A stretch of 64,000 bases of DNA from Tetraselmis striata (Eukaryota > Chlorophyta > Chlorodendrophyceae > Chlorodendrales > Chlorodendraceae), in contig VCJN01001036.1 of assembly GCA_006384855.1 (NCBI GenBank), positions 1-64,000 on the forward strand, in the 5' to 3' direction. The notes beneath the pieces are model-generated. The model saw nothing but the letters and a program-made list of their open reading frames with translations, did not search any database and was not told the DNA's origin. Both the position numbers and the translations under genes were made by a program. This document shows positions 15,001 to 26,110 of this stretch, piece by piece (the stretch's first letter is position 1; each line of letters begins with the position of its first letter).

Positions 15001-18000
15001 ATTATTTGCAGCACGCTACTCTATGCACCGCCAATGCACTCCGCAAGCCCCGCCTCCATCCGCGTGGGAACCCGATAGTAAGTGTTGTTGTGTGCGCACA
15101 TCGTGACAACATTACACGGTGGCAATTGCAATTAGCGGTGGATAATGTGAAGGCGTTTTCGAAATCCACGGAGAATGAGGCGGTGCTGGCGGAGTGCATT
15201 GGCGGTGCATAGAATAGCGTGTTGATGGGGGTTTGGCTGCATCGGACGCCGTATTCCCATGCATCCATCCGGCATGGAATGTCCGGTTTTTACACATTTG
15301 GGTGCGAATATAGTGTGTATATTACGCGTCTTTTACGCCGGGTGGATGGGCATCCGGCGTCCGATGCACCCCGAATCTCACCAACACGCTACTCTACGCA
15401 CCGCCAATGCACTCCGCCAGCCCCGCCTCTATCCGCGCGCGTCCCACGTTGCGTTGTGCATATGTACATACGTACATGTACTGCTCCGAAACCAGCCCAC
15501 ATGTCTTTTACGCCGGGTGGATGGGCATCCGGCGTCCGATGCACCCCAATTATTTGCAGCACGCTACTCTATGCACTGCCAATGCACTCCGATGACGCCG
15601 CGTGGGAACCGGTAACAAGTGTTGTTGTGTGCGCACATCGTGACAACATTACACGGTGGCAATTGCAATTAGCGGTGAATAATGTGAAGGCGTTTTCAAA
15701 ATCGACGGAGAATGAGGCGGTGCTGGCGGAATGCATTTACAGTGCATAGAATAGCGTGTTGCTGGGGGTTTGACTGCATCGGACGCCGTATTCCCATCCA
15801 TCCGGCACGGAATGTCCGGTTTTGATTCACACATTTGTGTGTGAATACAATGTGAATATTACGCGTCTTTTACGCCGGGTGGATTGGCATCCCGCGTCCG
15901 ATGCATCCCAATTATTTGCAGCACGCTACTCTATGCACCGCCAATGCACTCCGCAAGCCCCGCCTCCATCCGCGTGGGAACCCGATAGTAAGTGTTGTTG
16001 TGTGCGCACATCGTGACAACATTACACGGTGGCAATTGCAATTAGCGGTGGATAATGTGAAGGCGTTTTCGAAATCCACGGAGAATGAGGCGGTGCTGGC
16101 GGAGTGCATTGGCGGTGCATAGAATAGCGTGTTGATGGGGGTTTGGCTGCATCGGACGCCGTATTCCCATGCATCCATCCGGCATGGAATGTCCGGTTTT
16201 TACACATTTGGGTGCGAATATAGTGTGTATATTACGCGTCTTTTACGCCGGGTGGATGGGCATCCGGCGTCCGATGCACCCCGAATCTCACCAACACGCT
16301 ACTCTACGCACCGCCAATGCACTCCGCCAGCCCCGCCTCTATCCGCGCGCGTCCCACGTTGCGTTGTGCATATGTACATACGTACATGTACTGCTCCGAA
16401 ACCAGCCCACATGTCTTTTACGCCTGGTGGATGGGCATCCGGCGTCCGATGCACCCCAATTATTTGCAGCACGCTACTCTATGCACCGCCAATGCACTCC
16501 GATGACGCCGCGTGGGAACCGGTAACAAGTGTTGTTGTGTGCGCACATCGTGACAACATTACACGGTGGCAATTGCAATTAGCGGTGAATAATGTGAAGG
16601 CGTTTTCAAAATCGACGGAGAATGAGGCGGTGCTGGCGGAATGCATTTACAGTGCATAGAATAGCGTGTTGCTGGGGTTTTGACTGCATCGGACGCCGTA
16701 TTCCCATCCATCCGGCACGGAATGTCCGGTTTTGATTCACACATTTGGGTGCGAATATAGTGTGTATATTACGCGTCTTTTACGCCGGGTGGTCGGGCTT
16801 CGGGCGTCTGATGCACCCCGAATCTCACCAACACGCTACTCTACGCACCGCCAATGCACTCCGCCAGCCCCGCCTCTTTCCGCGCGCGTCCTACGTTGCG
16901 TTGTGCATATATACATACGTACATGTACTGCTCCGAAACCAGCCCACATGTCTTTTACGCCTGGTGGATGGGCATCCGGCGTCCGATGCACCCCAATTAT
17001 TTGCAGCACGCTACTCTATGCACCGCCAATGCACTCCGATGACGCCGCGTGGGAACCGGTAACAAGTGTTGTTGTGTGCGCACATCGTGACAACATTACA
17101 CGGTGGCAATTGCAATTAGCGGTGAATAATGTGAAGGCGTTTTCAAAATCGACGGAGAATGAGGCGGTGCTGGCGGAATGCATTGACAGTGCATAGAATA
17201 GCGTGTTGCTGGGGGTTTGACTGCATCGGACGCCGTATTCCCATCCATCCGGCACGGAATGTCCGGTTTTGATTCACACATTTGTGTGTGAATACAATGT
17301 GAATATTACGCGTCTTTTACGCCGGGTGGATTGGCATCCCGCGTCCGATGCATCCCAATTATTTGCAGCACGCTACTCTATGCACCGCCAATGCACTCCG
17401 CAAGCCCCGCCTCCATCCGCGTGGGAACCCGATAGTAAGTGTTGTTGTGTGCGCACATCGTGACAACATTACACGGTGGCAATTGCAATTAGCGGTGGAT
17501 AATGTGAAGGCGTTTTCGAAATCCACGGAGAATGAGGCGGTGCTGGCGGAGTGCATTGGCGGTGCATAGAATAGCGTGTTGATGGGGGTTTGGCTGCATC
17601 GGACGCCGTATTCCCATGCATCCATCCGGCATGGAATGTCCGGTTTTTACACATTTGGGTGCGAATATAGTGTGTATATTACGCGTCTTTTACGCCGGGT
17701 GGATGGGCATCCGGCGTCCGATGCACCCCGAATCTCACCAACACGCTACTCTACGCACCGCCAATGCACTCCGCCAGCCCCGCCTCTATCCGCGCGCGTC
17801 CCACGTTGCGTTGTGCATATGTACATACGTACATGTACTGCTCCGAAACCAGCCCACATGTCTTTTACGCCGGGTGGATGGGCATCCCGCGTCCGATGCA
17901 TCCCAATTATTTGCAGCACGCTACTCTATGCACCGCCAATGCACTCCGCAAGCCCCGCCTCCATCCGCGTGGGAACCCGATAGTAATTGTTGTTGTGTGC

Positions 18001-20307
18001 GCACATCGTGACAACATTACACGGTGGCAATTGCAATTAGCGGTGGATAATGTGAAGGCGTTTTCGAAATCCACGGAGAATGAGGCGGTGCTGGCGGAGT
18101 GCATTGGCGGTGCATAGAATAGCGTGTTGATGGGGGTTTGGCTGCATCGGACGCCGTATTCCCATGCATCCATCCGGCATGGAATGTCCGGTTTTTACAC
18201 ATTTGGGTGCGAATATAGTGTGTATATTACGCGTCTTTTACGCCGGGTGGTCGGGCTTCCGGCGTCCGATGCACCCCGAATCTCACCAACACGCTACTCT
18301 ACGCACCGCCAATGCACTCCGCCAGCCCCGCCTCTATCCGCGCGCGTCCCACGTTGCGTTGTGCATATGTACATACGTACATGTACTGCTCCGAAACCAG
18401 CCCACATGTCTTTTACGCCGGGTGGATGGGCATCCGGCGTCCGATGCATCCCAATTATTTGCAGCACGCTACTCTATGCACCGCCAATGCACTCCGATGG
18501 CGCCGCGTGGGAACCGGTAGTAAGTGTTGTTGTGTGCGCACATCGTGACAACATTACACGGTGGCAATTGCAATTAGCGGTGGACAATGTGAAGGCGTTT
18601 TCGAAATCCACGGAGAATGAGGCGGTGCTGGCGGAGTGCATTGGCGGTGCATAGAATAGCGTGTTGCTGGGGGTTTGGCTGCATCGGACGCCGTATTCCC
18701 ATCCATCCGGCACAGAATGCCCGGGTTTCACACATTTGGGTGCGAATATAGTGTGTATATTACGCGTCTTTTACGCCGGGTGGTCGGGCTTCGGGCGTCT
18801 GATGCACCCCGAATCTCACCAACACGCTACTCTACGCACCGCCAATGCACTCCGCCAGCCCCGCCTCTTTCCGCGCGCGTCCTACGTTGCGTTGTGCATA
18901 TATACATACGTACATGTACTGCTCCGAAACCAGCCCACATGTCTTTTACGCCTGGTGGATGGGCATCCGGCGTCCGATGCACCCCAATTATTTGCAGCAC
19001 GCTACTCTATGCACCGCCAATGCACTCCGATGACGCCGCGTGGGAACCGGTAACAAGTGTTGTTGTGTGCGCACATCGTGACAACATTACACGGTGGCAA
19101 TTGCAATTAGCGGTGAATAATGTGAAGGCGTTTTCAAAATCGACGGAGAATGAGGCGGTGCTGGCGGAATGCATTGACAGTGCATAGAATAGCGTGTTGC
19201 TGGGGGTTTGACTGCATCGGACGCCGTATTCCCATCCATCCGGCACGGAATGTCCGGTTTTGATTCACACATTTGTGTGTGAATACAATGTGAATATTAC
19301 GCGTCTTTTACGCCGGGTGGATTGGCATCCCGCGTCCGATGCATCCCAATTATTTGCAGCACGCTACTCTATGCACCGCCAATGCACTCCGCAAGCCCCG
19401 CCTCCATCCGCGTGGGAACCTGATAGTAAGTGTTGTTGTGTGCGCACATCGTGACAACATTACACGGTGGCAATTGCAATTAGCGGTGGATAATGTGAAG
19501 GCGTTTTCGAAATCCACGGAGAATGAGGCGGTGCTGGCGGAGTGCATTGGCGGTGCATAGAATAGCGTGTTGCTGGGGGTTTGGCTGCATCGGACGCCGT
19601 ATTCCCATGCATCCATCCGGCATGGAATGTCCGGTTTTTACACATTTGGGTGCGAATATAGTGTGTATATTACGCGTCTTTTACGCCGGGTGGATGGGCA
19701 TCCGGCGTTCGATGCACCCCGAATCTCACCAACACGCTACTCTACGCACCGCCAATGCACTCCGCCAGCCCCGCCTCTATCCGCGCGCGTCCCACGTTGC
19801 GTTGTGCATATGTACATACGTACATGTACTGCTCCGAAACCAGCCCACATGTCTTTTACGCCGGGTGGATGGGCATCCGGCGTCCGATGCATCCCAATTA
19901 TTTGCAGCACGCTAATCTATGCACCGCCAATGCACTCCGATGGCGCCGCGTGGGAACCGGTAGTAATTGTTGTTGTGTGCGCACATCGTGACAACATTAC
20001 ACGGTGGCAATTGCAATTAGCGGTGGACAATGTGAAGGCGTTTTCGAAATCCACGGAGAATGAGGCGGTGCTGGCGGAGTGCATTGGCGGTGCATAGAAT
20101 AGCGTGTTGCTGGGGGTTTGGCTGCATCGGACGCCGTATTCCCATCCATCCGGCACGGAATGCCCGGGTTTCACACATTTGGGTGCGAATATAGTGTGTA
20201 TATTACGCGTCTTTTACGCCGGGTGGTCGGGCTTCGGGCGTCTGATGCACCCCGAATCTCACCAACACGCTACTCTACGCACCGCCAATGCACTCCGCCA
20301 GCCCCGC
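1..20307 (+). repeat. Satellite array, ~372 and ~533-548 bp units
   Basis: Continuous head-to-tail tandem array. Two unit classes alternate. The short one (about 372-376 bp) and the long one (533-548 bp) differ by a ~160-bp module that begins TCTCACCAACACGC and carries the CATACGTACATGTACTGC stretch; at about 4200-4540 this module is doubled, giving a 708-bp unit. Unit starts fall near 2370, 2917, 3293, 3666, 4038, 4746, 5283, 5816, 6190, 6727 and so on to 20060. Each unit holds its own inverted repeats: the GCATTGGCGGTGCATAGAAT arm is mirrored by CTATGCACCGCCAATGC, and GCATCGGACGCC by GGCGTCCGATGC. The many 60-176 aa open frames are by-products of unit lengths divisible by three and have no family features. 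The array enters from outside the window and resumes at 28955 after an inserted transposon. I read it as the internal satellite of a large DNA transposon ending at 35232. Confidence 0.95.
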
Positions 20308-20329
20308 CACTGTGAGATTCAGATGTGAC
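20308..20329 (+). repeat. Left TIR of transposon copy 1
   Basis: The 22 bp beginning CACTGTGAGATTCAGATG match the reverse complement of 28933-28954 at every base. The match stops right after. The left flank CGC forms half of the target duplication. Confidence 0.92.
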
Positions 20330-20760
20330 ATACAGGTGACGAAGCACTACTACTAGCGACTATTATTTATCCGTGAAGGCTGCTGCTGGTGGCGGCACGT
20401 CCATCCAGTTACGTGCGAGTACATCCGGCGTTATTGCCGGCGGGCGATAAATCCTTTTTGTCATCATTCTGGTATTCGTACCAGCCCGGTGAAGCGTACA
20501 TGGCACTGACGTACAAGGTACAAGGTTGTCCGTGTAGTACCGGGTAGTACGCGATATATTTATGACGCCGGTACCGGGGATGTAGTACCCGGTACCCGGT
20601 ACCCGGGCACGAACCCTAGTCGTCCTGTGGATAAGTACGACTATTAGTACATGGGAGCGCAAATCGCAGCCGTACGTATTTGGTAACACTGGGGAATTTG
20701 CAGTACTAGTACTGCTGATCGGGCCTGCCAGCCGTCCGATCAAAGGTCATCAGATGGGCG
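20330..20760 (+). repeat. Left subterminal region, GTAC/GGTACC-rich
   Basis: No gene. It holds clustered GTAC, GGTACC and CCGGTACCGG words (20515-20612) and a segment that recurs inverted at 37600-37930 and 62690-63020 in the other left ends. Subterminal short repeats of this kind are common transposase-binding regions in CACTA elements; that role is inferred. Confidence 0.6.
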
Positions 20761-21023
20761 GTTTGGCTGCCATGTTTTGCCAAAGAGTGCTCACGTTACA
20801 TAAATATTCGCGAGGGGGAGGGCGGGGGCAGGCAGCGGTTTGCCGAAGAATGATTGAATTACAATATTCGCGACAGCTGCCATCGGGGGATGTGGCCCCG
20901 GGGGGGGGGGGGGGGGGGGTGCGGGGGCGGGGGGACCACGCCCGCCCCGCCCCCCCCCGCCCCCCTCGCCGCCAGCCGCTCCCGCCTGGGGGGGGGGGGG
21001 GGGGGGGGTAAAGGGGCCGGGGG

Positions 21024-21764
21024 CTACTGCTTGTTCTTGTTCTTGCGTGCCCGGGGGACCCTCCGCTTCGACGATCTCGCTGCCTCCGCCTCCGCCTCCG
21101 CCTCCGCCTCCGCCTCCGCCTGCGCCTCCGACTCCGCCTCCGACTCCGCGACCGTCAGTTTCTTACCTCGGCGTTTCTTCACTGGCCTCTTCCGCTTCTT
21201 GTCATCCGTCAGTGTCTTCACCACCCCGGGAGGCTGTGCCGTCGACGACGCCGCCATGAGCTTCCTTACCTTGGCGTCGGGACGCCCCCTGTGCCCAGAC
21301 ACCCACAACAAGCCACAATCGTTTCGCCTTTAAGCGGCTGAGGATGCGGCCTCCTCGGCCACCACGAGTTGCGCCGCTGGCACTGTGGAAGCCTTGGCGT
21401 TGAGGTGGGCCTTACGGCGCTCCCGGACGAACTTGCGCGCGGCACAAGTTAGCCACGAGTGGGTGCGTGCTAATGCGGGGGATGGAGTGTTTTGTTGCGC
21501 GCCCACCTTGTCACGGGTTTCCTCATGTCTTTCTCGTCCTCCTCGATGCCGGAGGCGCGGACACGCGAGACAACAAGGCTCGCCGCCCACTTTTGCCCGG
21601 GGGGGCGAGGTCGGCCATGGCGCTGTGAGCGGTGAAGGGGGGGGGGGGGGGGGGGGGGGGGCGGCCGAGGTGGAGAAACTAACACCCAGTCGACGACCGC
21701 CTTCCGCAGCAGTCAACAACACATCGGAGGCGAGGAGCAGCGCGCCACTACTATTTATATGCAC
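21024..21764 (-). pseudogene. ORF-L copy 1: basic and Glu/Ala-rich transposon ORF
   Basis: The open frame at 21024-21311 encodes a protein that ends in a very basic stretch (KKRKRPVKKRRGKK), a (Glu-Ala) repeat with at least six EA pairs, then SSKRRVPRARKNKNKQ and a stop. A second upstream frame (21330-21764) continues the same homology (AHLNAK, LVVAEEAASSA). Copy 3 (61762-62523) has the same order, which supports this strand and frame. The basic clusters look like nuclear-localisation or DNA-binding tails. No ATG is seen at the head of the 21311 frame, so the start is in an upstream exon or lost. I recognise no family. It reads towards the left end, on the same strand as the transposase. A G22-class homopolymer interrupts the upstream part. 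Confidence 0.45.
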
Positions 21765-22029
21765 GTATTGTCAAGAGCTAGTCGGTGCGGCATTGTGTCG
21801 GTGTAATTTCGCAATGTTTATTGTTGAAGTAGCACGGCGTAATGGATACGGCGAGTGAATCCGGGATAATGTGTGCGACGAATGTGCGCGCGCAGCGGTG
21901 TGCGGCGGTGTGCGGCGGTGTGCGGCGGTGTGCACCGATGTTAATATAGTGTGAATATTATATCGGCCGTAGACGATCAGGTCTGGCAGCACCGCCCGTG
22001 CTTGTAAATAAGCGACAATGGGTCTAGTC

Positions 22030-23654
22030 TCCCGCTAGTCTGTGCACCGCAAGTGCACTCCGCAAGCCTCGCCTCCATCCGCGTCGGAACCGGTAGTAAG
22101 TGTTGTTGTGTGCGCACATCGTGACAACATTAAACGGTGGCAATTGCAATTATTAGCGGTGGATAATGTGAAGGCGTTTTCGAAATCGACAGAGAATGAG
22201 GCGGTGCTGGCGGAGTGCATTGGCGGTGCACATACAGAATAGCGTGTTGCTGGGGTTTTGGCTGCATCGGACGCCGTATTCCCACCCATCCGGCACGGAA
22301 TGTCCGGTTTTCACACATTTGTGTGTTAATAAAGCAGTGTGAATATTACGCGTCTTTTACGCCGGGTGGATGGGCATCCGGCGTCCGATGCACCCCAATT
22401 ATTTGCAGCACGCTACTCTACGCACCCCCAACGCACTCCGCAAGCCTCGCCTCCATCCGCGTCGGAACCGGTAGTAAGTGTTGTTGTGTGCGCACATCGT
22501 GACAACATTACACGGCAATTGCAATTAGCGGTGGACAATGTGAAGGCGTTTTCGAAATCGACAGAGAATGTGGCGGTGCTGGCGGAGTGCATTGGCGGTG
22601 CACAGAATAGCGTGTTGCTGGGGTTTTGGCTGCATCGGACGCCGTATTCCCACCCATCCGGCACGGAATGTCCGGTTTTCACACATTTGTGTGTTAATAA
22701 AGCAGTGTGAATATTACGCGTCTTTTACGCCGGGTGGATGGGCATCCGGCGTCCGATGCACCCCAATTATTTGCAGCACGCTACTCTACGCACCCCCAAC
22801 GCACTCCGCAAGCCTCGCCTCCATCCGCGTCGGAACCGGTAGTAAGTGTTGTTGTGTGCGCACATCGTGACAACATTACACGGCAATTGCAATTAGCGGT
22901 GGACAATGTGAAGGCGTTTTCGAAATCGACAGAGAATGTGGCGGTGCTGGCGGAGTGCATTGGCGGTGCACAGAATAGCGTGTTGCTGGGGTTTTGGCTG
23001 CATCGGACGCCGTATTCCCACCCATCCGGCACGGAATGTCCGGTTTTCACACATTTGTGTGTTAATAAAGTGTGAATATTACGCGTCTTTTACGCCGGGT
23101 GGGTGGGCATCCGGCGTCCGATGCACCCCAATTATTTGCAGCACGCTACTCTACGCACCCCCAACTCACTCCGCAAGCCCCGCCTCCATCCGCGTCGGAA
23201 CCGGTAGTAAGTGTTGTTGTGTGCGCACATCGTGACAACATTACACGGTGGCAATTGCAATTACCGGTGGGTAATGTGAAGGCGTTTTCGAAATCGACAG
23301 AGAATGAGGCGGTGCTGGCGGAGTGCATTGGCGGTGCACAGAATAGCGTGTTGCTGGGGTTTTGGCTGCATCGGACGCCGTATTCCCACCCATCCGGCAC
23401 GGAATGTCCGGTTTTCACACATTTGCGTGTGAATATATATAGTGTGAATATTACGTAGGCGTCTTTTACGCTGGGTGGATGGGCATCCGGCGTCCGATGC
23501 ACCCCGAATCTCACCAACACGCTACTCTACGCACCCCCAACGCATTCCGCCACCCCCCCTCTTTCCGCGCAGGTCCTACGTTCCATTGTATGTATATACA
23601 TACGTACATGTACTGCTCCGAAACCAGCCCAAACTTAATGAGTGCACAAGTGTA
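22030..23654 (+). repeat. Internal satellite block of copy 1 (about 4 short units)
   Basis: About four ~368-bp units, diverged from the main array: GTCGGAACC in place of GTGGGAACC, CACAGAATAGC in place of CATAGAATAGC, and GTGTTAATAAAG in the palindromic part. The last unit carries the TACATACGTACATGTACTGC module and then the sequence AACTTAATGAGTGCACAAG before a long G tract. The same junction occurs at 31030-31065 and, inverted, at 58280-58320. Confidence 0.92.
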
Positions 23655-24268
23655 AATGGGGGGGGGGGGGGGGGGGGTGGGGGGGGGGGGGATGTGGCGG
23701 CGGGGCATCCACTCACACATACCCCAGCGATGCATGACAAATATTACATGCCGTGGCGGGTCGGCGGGCCGACCCGGCGGGGGGGGGGGGGGGGGGGGGG
23801 GCGTCTATTCAACTACACGTGCGACAGTGTCGTTTCGTGGAGCAGTATATGTGCCCGGCCTCATTTATACCGCCCCCTACCTGCGCTGCATGGTCTACCC
23901 CTAAGAATTACTTAGCACAAACCGTCATTACTTAATAGGAACCTAGCACAGCCAGGCTTATATGCCCGCTTTCCCGATCAACTTCTACGCACTTTCCGTC
24001 CCTCAACCGCCGGACATGGGGGTTAAGCCGCCAGCCTCGGCAGTTGCTTAGCCAGACTTGGCATCCCGTACCGTGTCCATGGCTTCGCAGCTCTGCCGCT
24101 GGCACACGCCGAGTCCGGCGCTTGCTGCCGCGGGGTTGCGCACGCATGCACGCACGGTAATACGCCGCCGACGCCGCCACGCTTACTTCCACCACCTTCG
24201 CCAGCCGCAGCTTCGCACGCCTTTCCGCCGACATACGAAACGCACGAATCCCCCCCCGTCCCCGCGTC
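23655..24268 (+). other. Transposon body between satellite and ORF-Z, two G tracts
   Basis: Holds two long G homopolymers (from about 23657 and 23780) and a segment with the small palindrome GGGTCGGCGGGCCGACCC. The sequence recurs at 31063-31585 and, inverted, at 57655-58310. Minus-strand frames here are conserved between copies, but I could not identify a product. Confidence 0.6.
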
Positions 24269-25164
24269 ATGTATATTATATTCGAGGCGACTATGCGGGG
24301 CGCAGCACACGCCGCGGCGTGGGTCGGCGGAGCGACAGGCGGCGGGAGCCCTAATGGCCGGGCAGTATCCACACCCACACAGGCACCGCCGCTCACCTCC
24401 GACGCGGATGAACCGCCTCCCAAAGGAAACATGCCGGTTGGTGGTAAGCCCAGCAGGCGTGCGTGGGGTGCCGGCGCCGGTACTGGTGCGACGGAGCTGT
24501 CGCGTCAGGAACCGCACCGCATGTGGAGCAACACATGGCGGTGCCGGCCCCACCTATGTCTAGGGCCACCTCCTCACAACACCCCGCCACGACGGCGTCG
24601 GCCACCGCCGACGGCGCCGTTGCGGGGGGGGACGCCCTGCCAGGCGACGATGATGCGCCTGGTGCGCCGCGTCAGGAGGCAGAGGAGGCCGTGGTCGAGG
24701 CGACTGATCGGGCTGAGGGGGTTGTCGAGGCGAGCGAGGCTGCGCTCGCGCCACCCGCCCCGCAGCCACCTGCGGGACATGCCGACTTGCTCGTCGCCAT
24801 GTTGACCGGAGCACTACGAGCAGTGGCGGGAGGCGGCCACATGCACTATCATGTGCGTGTCCTGGCCGGACGCCCGTCATGCGTGGACTGCGGCCAACGG
24901 ACGGACTGGGAGTGTTGCTGCGACGGCACTCCGGCTTTGTGCGGCCCCGAGTACCCATGCATGGCGACCCATCAGCGGGCAGTCCCCTGCCCGACCACGG
25001 CCACGAAGAGGGCGGAGTTCCGCCATGTCAGGGACGCGTTCCACGACGCGACTCGCGCCGCCGTGTGTGAGGCTTCCGAGAAGGCACGCGCGGCTGGTAG
25101 GGTGCGCAGGGTGAGGCGGCGGACGGCCCAGGAGCTGAAGGAGAGCGAGACATGCCGTCAGTGA
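24269..25164 (+). pseudogene. ORF-Z copy 1: Cys-rich zinc-ribbon transposon protein
   Basis: The frame opens with MYIIFEATMRG (24269) and is followed, after one frame change near 24460, by a 233-codon frame ending at the TGA after ETCRQ (25164). The N-terminal half is low complexity (Pro/Ala/Thr). The C-terminal part carries a compact Cys cluster, CVDCGQRTDWECCC, then LC and YPCMATH, then a charged helical tail rich in Arg. The cluster recalls the Cys-rich C-terminal finger of PiggyBac-type transposases, but no DDE domain is visible. Copies 2 (31586-32510) and 3 (inverted, 56805-57654) keep the same Cys pattern, so selection for the + frame is plausible. It may be an accessory DNA-binding protein of the transposon. 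Confidence 0.5.
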
Positions 25165-25207
25165 GGTCGGGCGCAATGTCATTGGGTGGGGCACACGGAC
25201 GTGTAAC

Positions 25208-25515
25208 ACTTGCACTTTGCGCGTACTGCTGGGTTACATCCAGGCTGCGTCACACTATGCAACCGGAAAGGCTGCGTTGCTACTGCAAACAATGCGACGC
25301 CTCACTCTGTAGCAACCGCTGCCGCGCCTATCCCACAGCCGCTGCCCCGGCCGCCCCCCCCCCCCCCCCGCGCGGGATCCCCGCCATCAGCAGCTTGCAC
25401 TTGCACTTTGCGCGTACTGCTGGGTTACATCCAGGCGGCGTCACACCGGAAAGGCTGCGTTGCCACTGCAAACGATGCTACGCCTCACTCGGTAGCAACC
25501 GCTGCCCCGCCCATC
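25208..25515 (+). repeat. Direct duplication inside copy 1
   Basis: A segment containing TTGCACTTTGCGCGTACTGC, GGAAAGGCTGCGTTGC and TAGCAACCGCTGCC occurs twice, at about 25208-25332 and 25397-25512. The second copy lacks a few bases after CGTCACAC. Copy 2 (about 32556-32690) and copy 3 (about 55790-56060, inverted) have a single version. A poly-C tract lies between the two. Confidence 0.75.
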
Positions 25516-25559
25516 CCACTCGGGATGCTGAGAGCAGCTAAAGGGCACCGGGGGCGGGG

Positions 25560-26110
25560 CAAGAGGGAGCAGGGCCAATGATTGTGGAAGAGCGGGGACC
25601 CGCTTGCATGCCATCGTATTATATCTTGCACAATATCTGTTGCTGCACTCATATCTCACATCACTAGCTTAGCTATAGTGATTCCCCCCCCCCCCCCCCC
25701 CCCCCCGCACTGCGTACGCACAAGCCTGGGTATACGCATCAACTGCCCGCCGGGATGAGAAACTGGTATTGGTAGTGTGTCTGTGGGGTGGAGGGGGGGG
25801 GGCAAAAGAGCTGCCAATTGCTGCCAAGCTGGTGCGTTACATTGGGGCAGGCGCTGGGCAGACAATTGGGGCTCGCTTCAGAGCATTGTCTAGTGCCTAT
25901 GCGGCTGCGCCGCCTCCGCCGCATGCAGACTCTGCGGGCTCACCAGCACCGCCACCTCAGTCATGCGGCCCTGCATCCCGCAGCCCGCCGCCGTCAGCCA
26001 GATCAGAGGTATCCAGAAGCCAGTGCTGGGGTTGTTGCGGCATGACCGCATAGTTTTCAGCGGCTGCCGTCCACAGCTTGTAATGCATCCCTTTCCGCCG
26101 ATTCCGCTGT
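25560..26110 (+). other. Copy 1 interior, no gene recognised
   Basis: Contains a long C tract at 25684-25706, a short G tract near 25793, and no open frame with a recognisable family. It has no clear counterpart in copies 2 and 3. Confidence 0.4.

Noticed and set aside
1-20307. Hundreds of 60-200 aa open frames in the satellite
   Set aside because: They recur with the repeat unit on both strands and all frames. Short units of 372 bp and long units of 537 bp are divisible by three, which keeps frames open. No family features.
1-20307. CRISPR-like or rDNA spacer array
   Set aside because: Units are 370-540 bp without short repeats and unique spacers, and no rRNA-like sequence is present.
20854-21333. 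+ strand Ser/Ala repeat protein opposite ORF-L
   Set aside because: Mirror of the (Glu-Ala) codon repeat; the minus strand carries the basic clusters conserved in copy 3.
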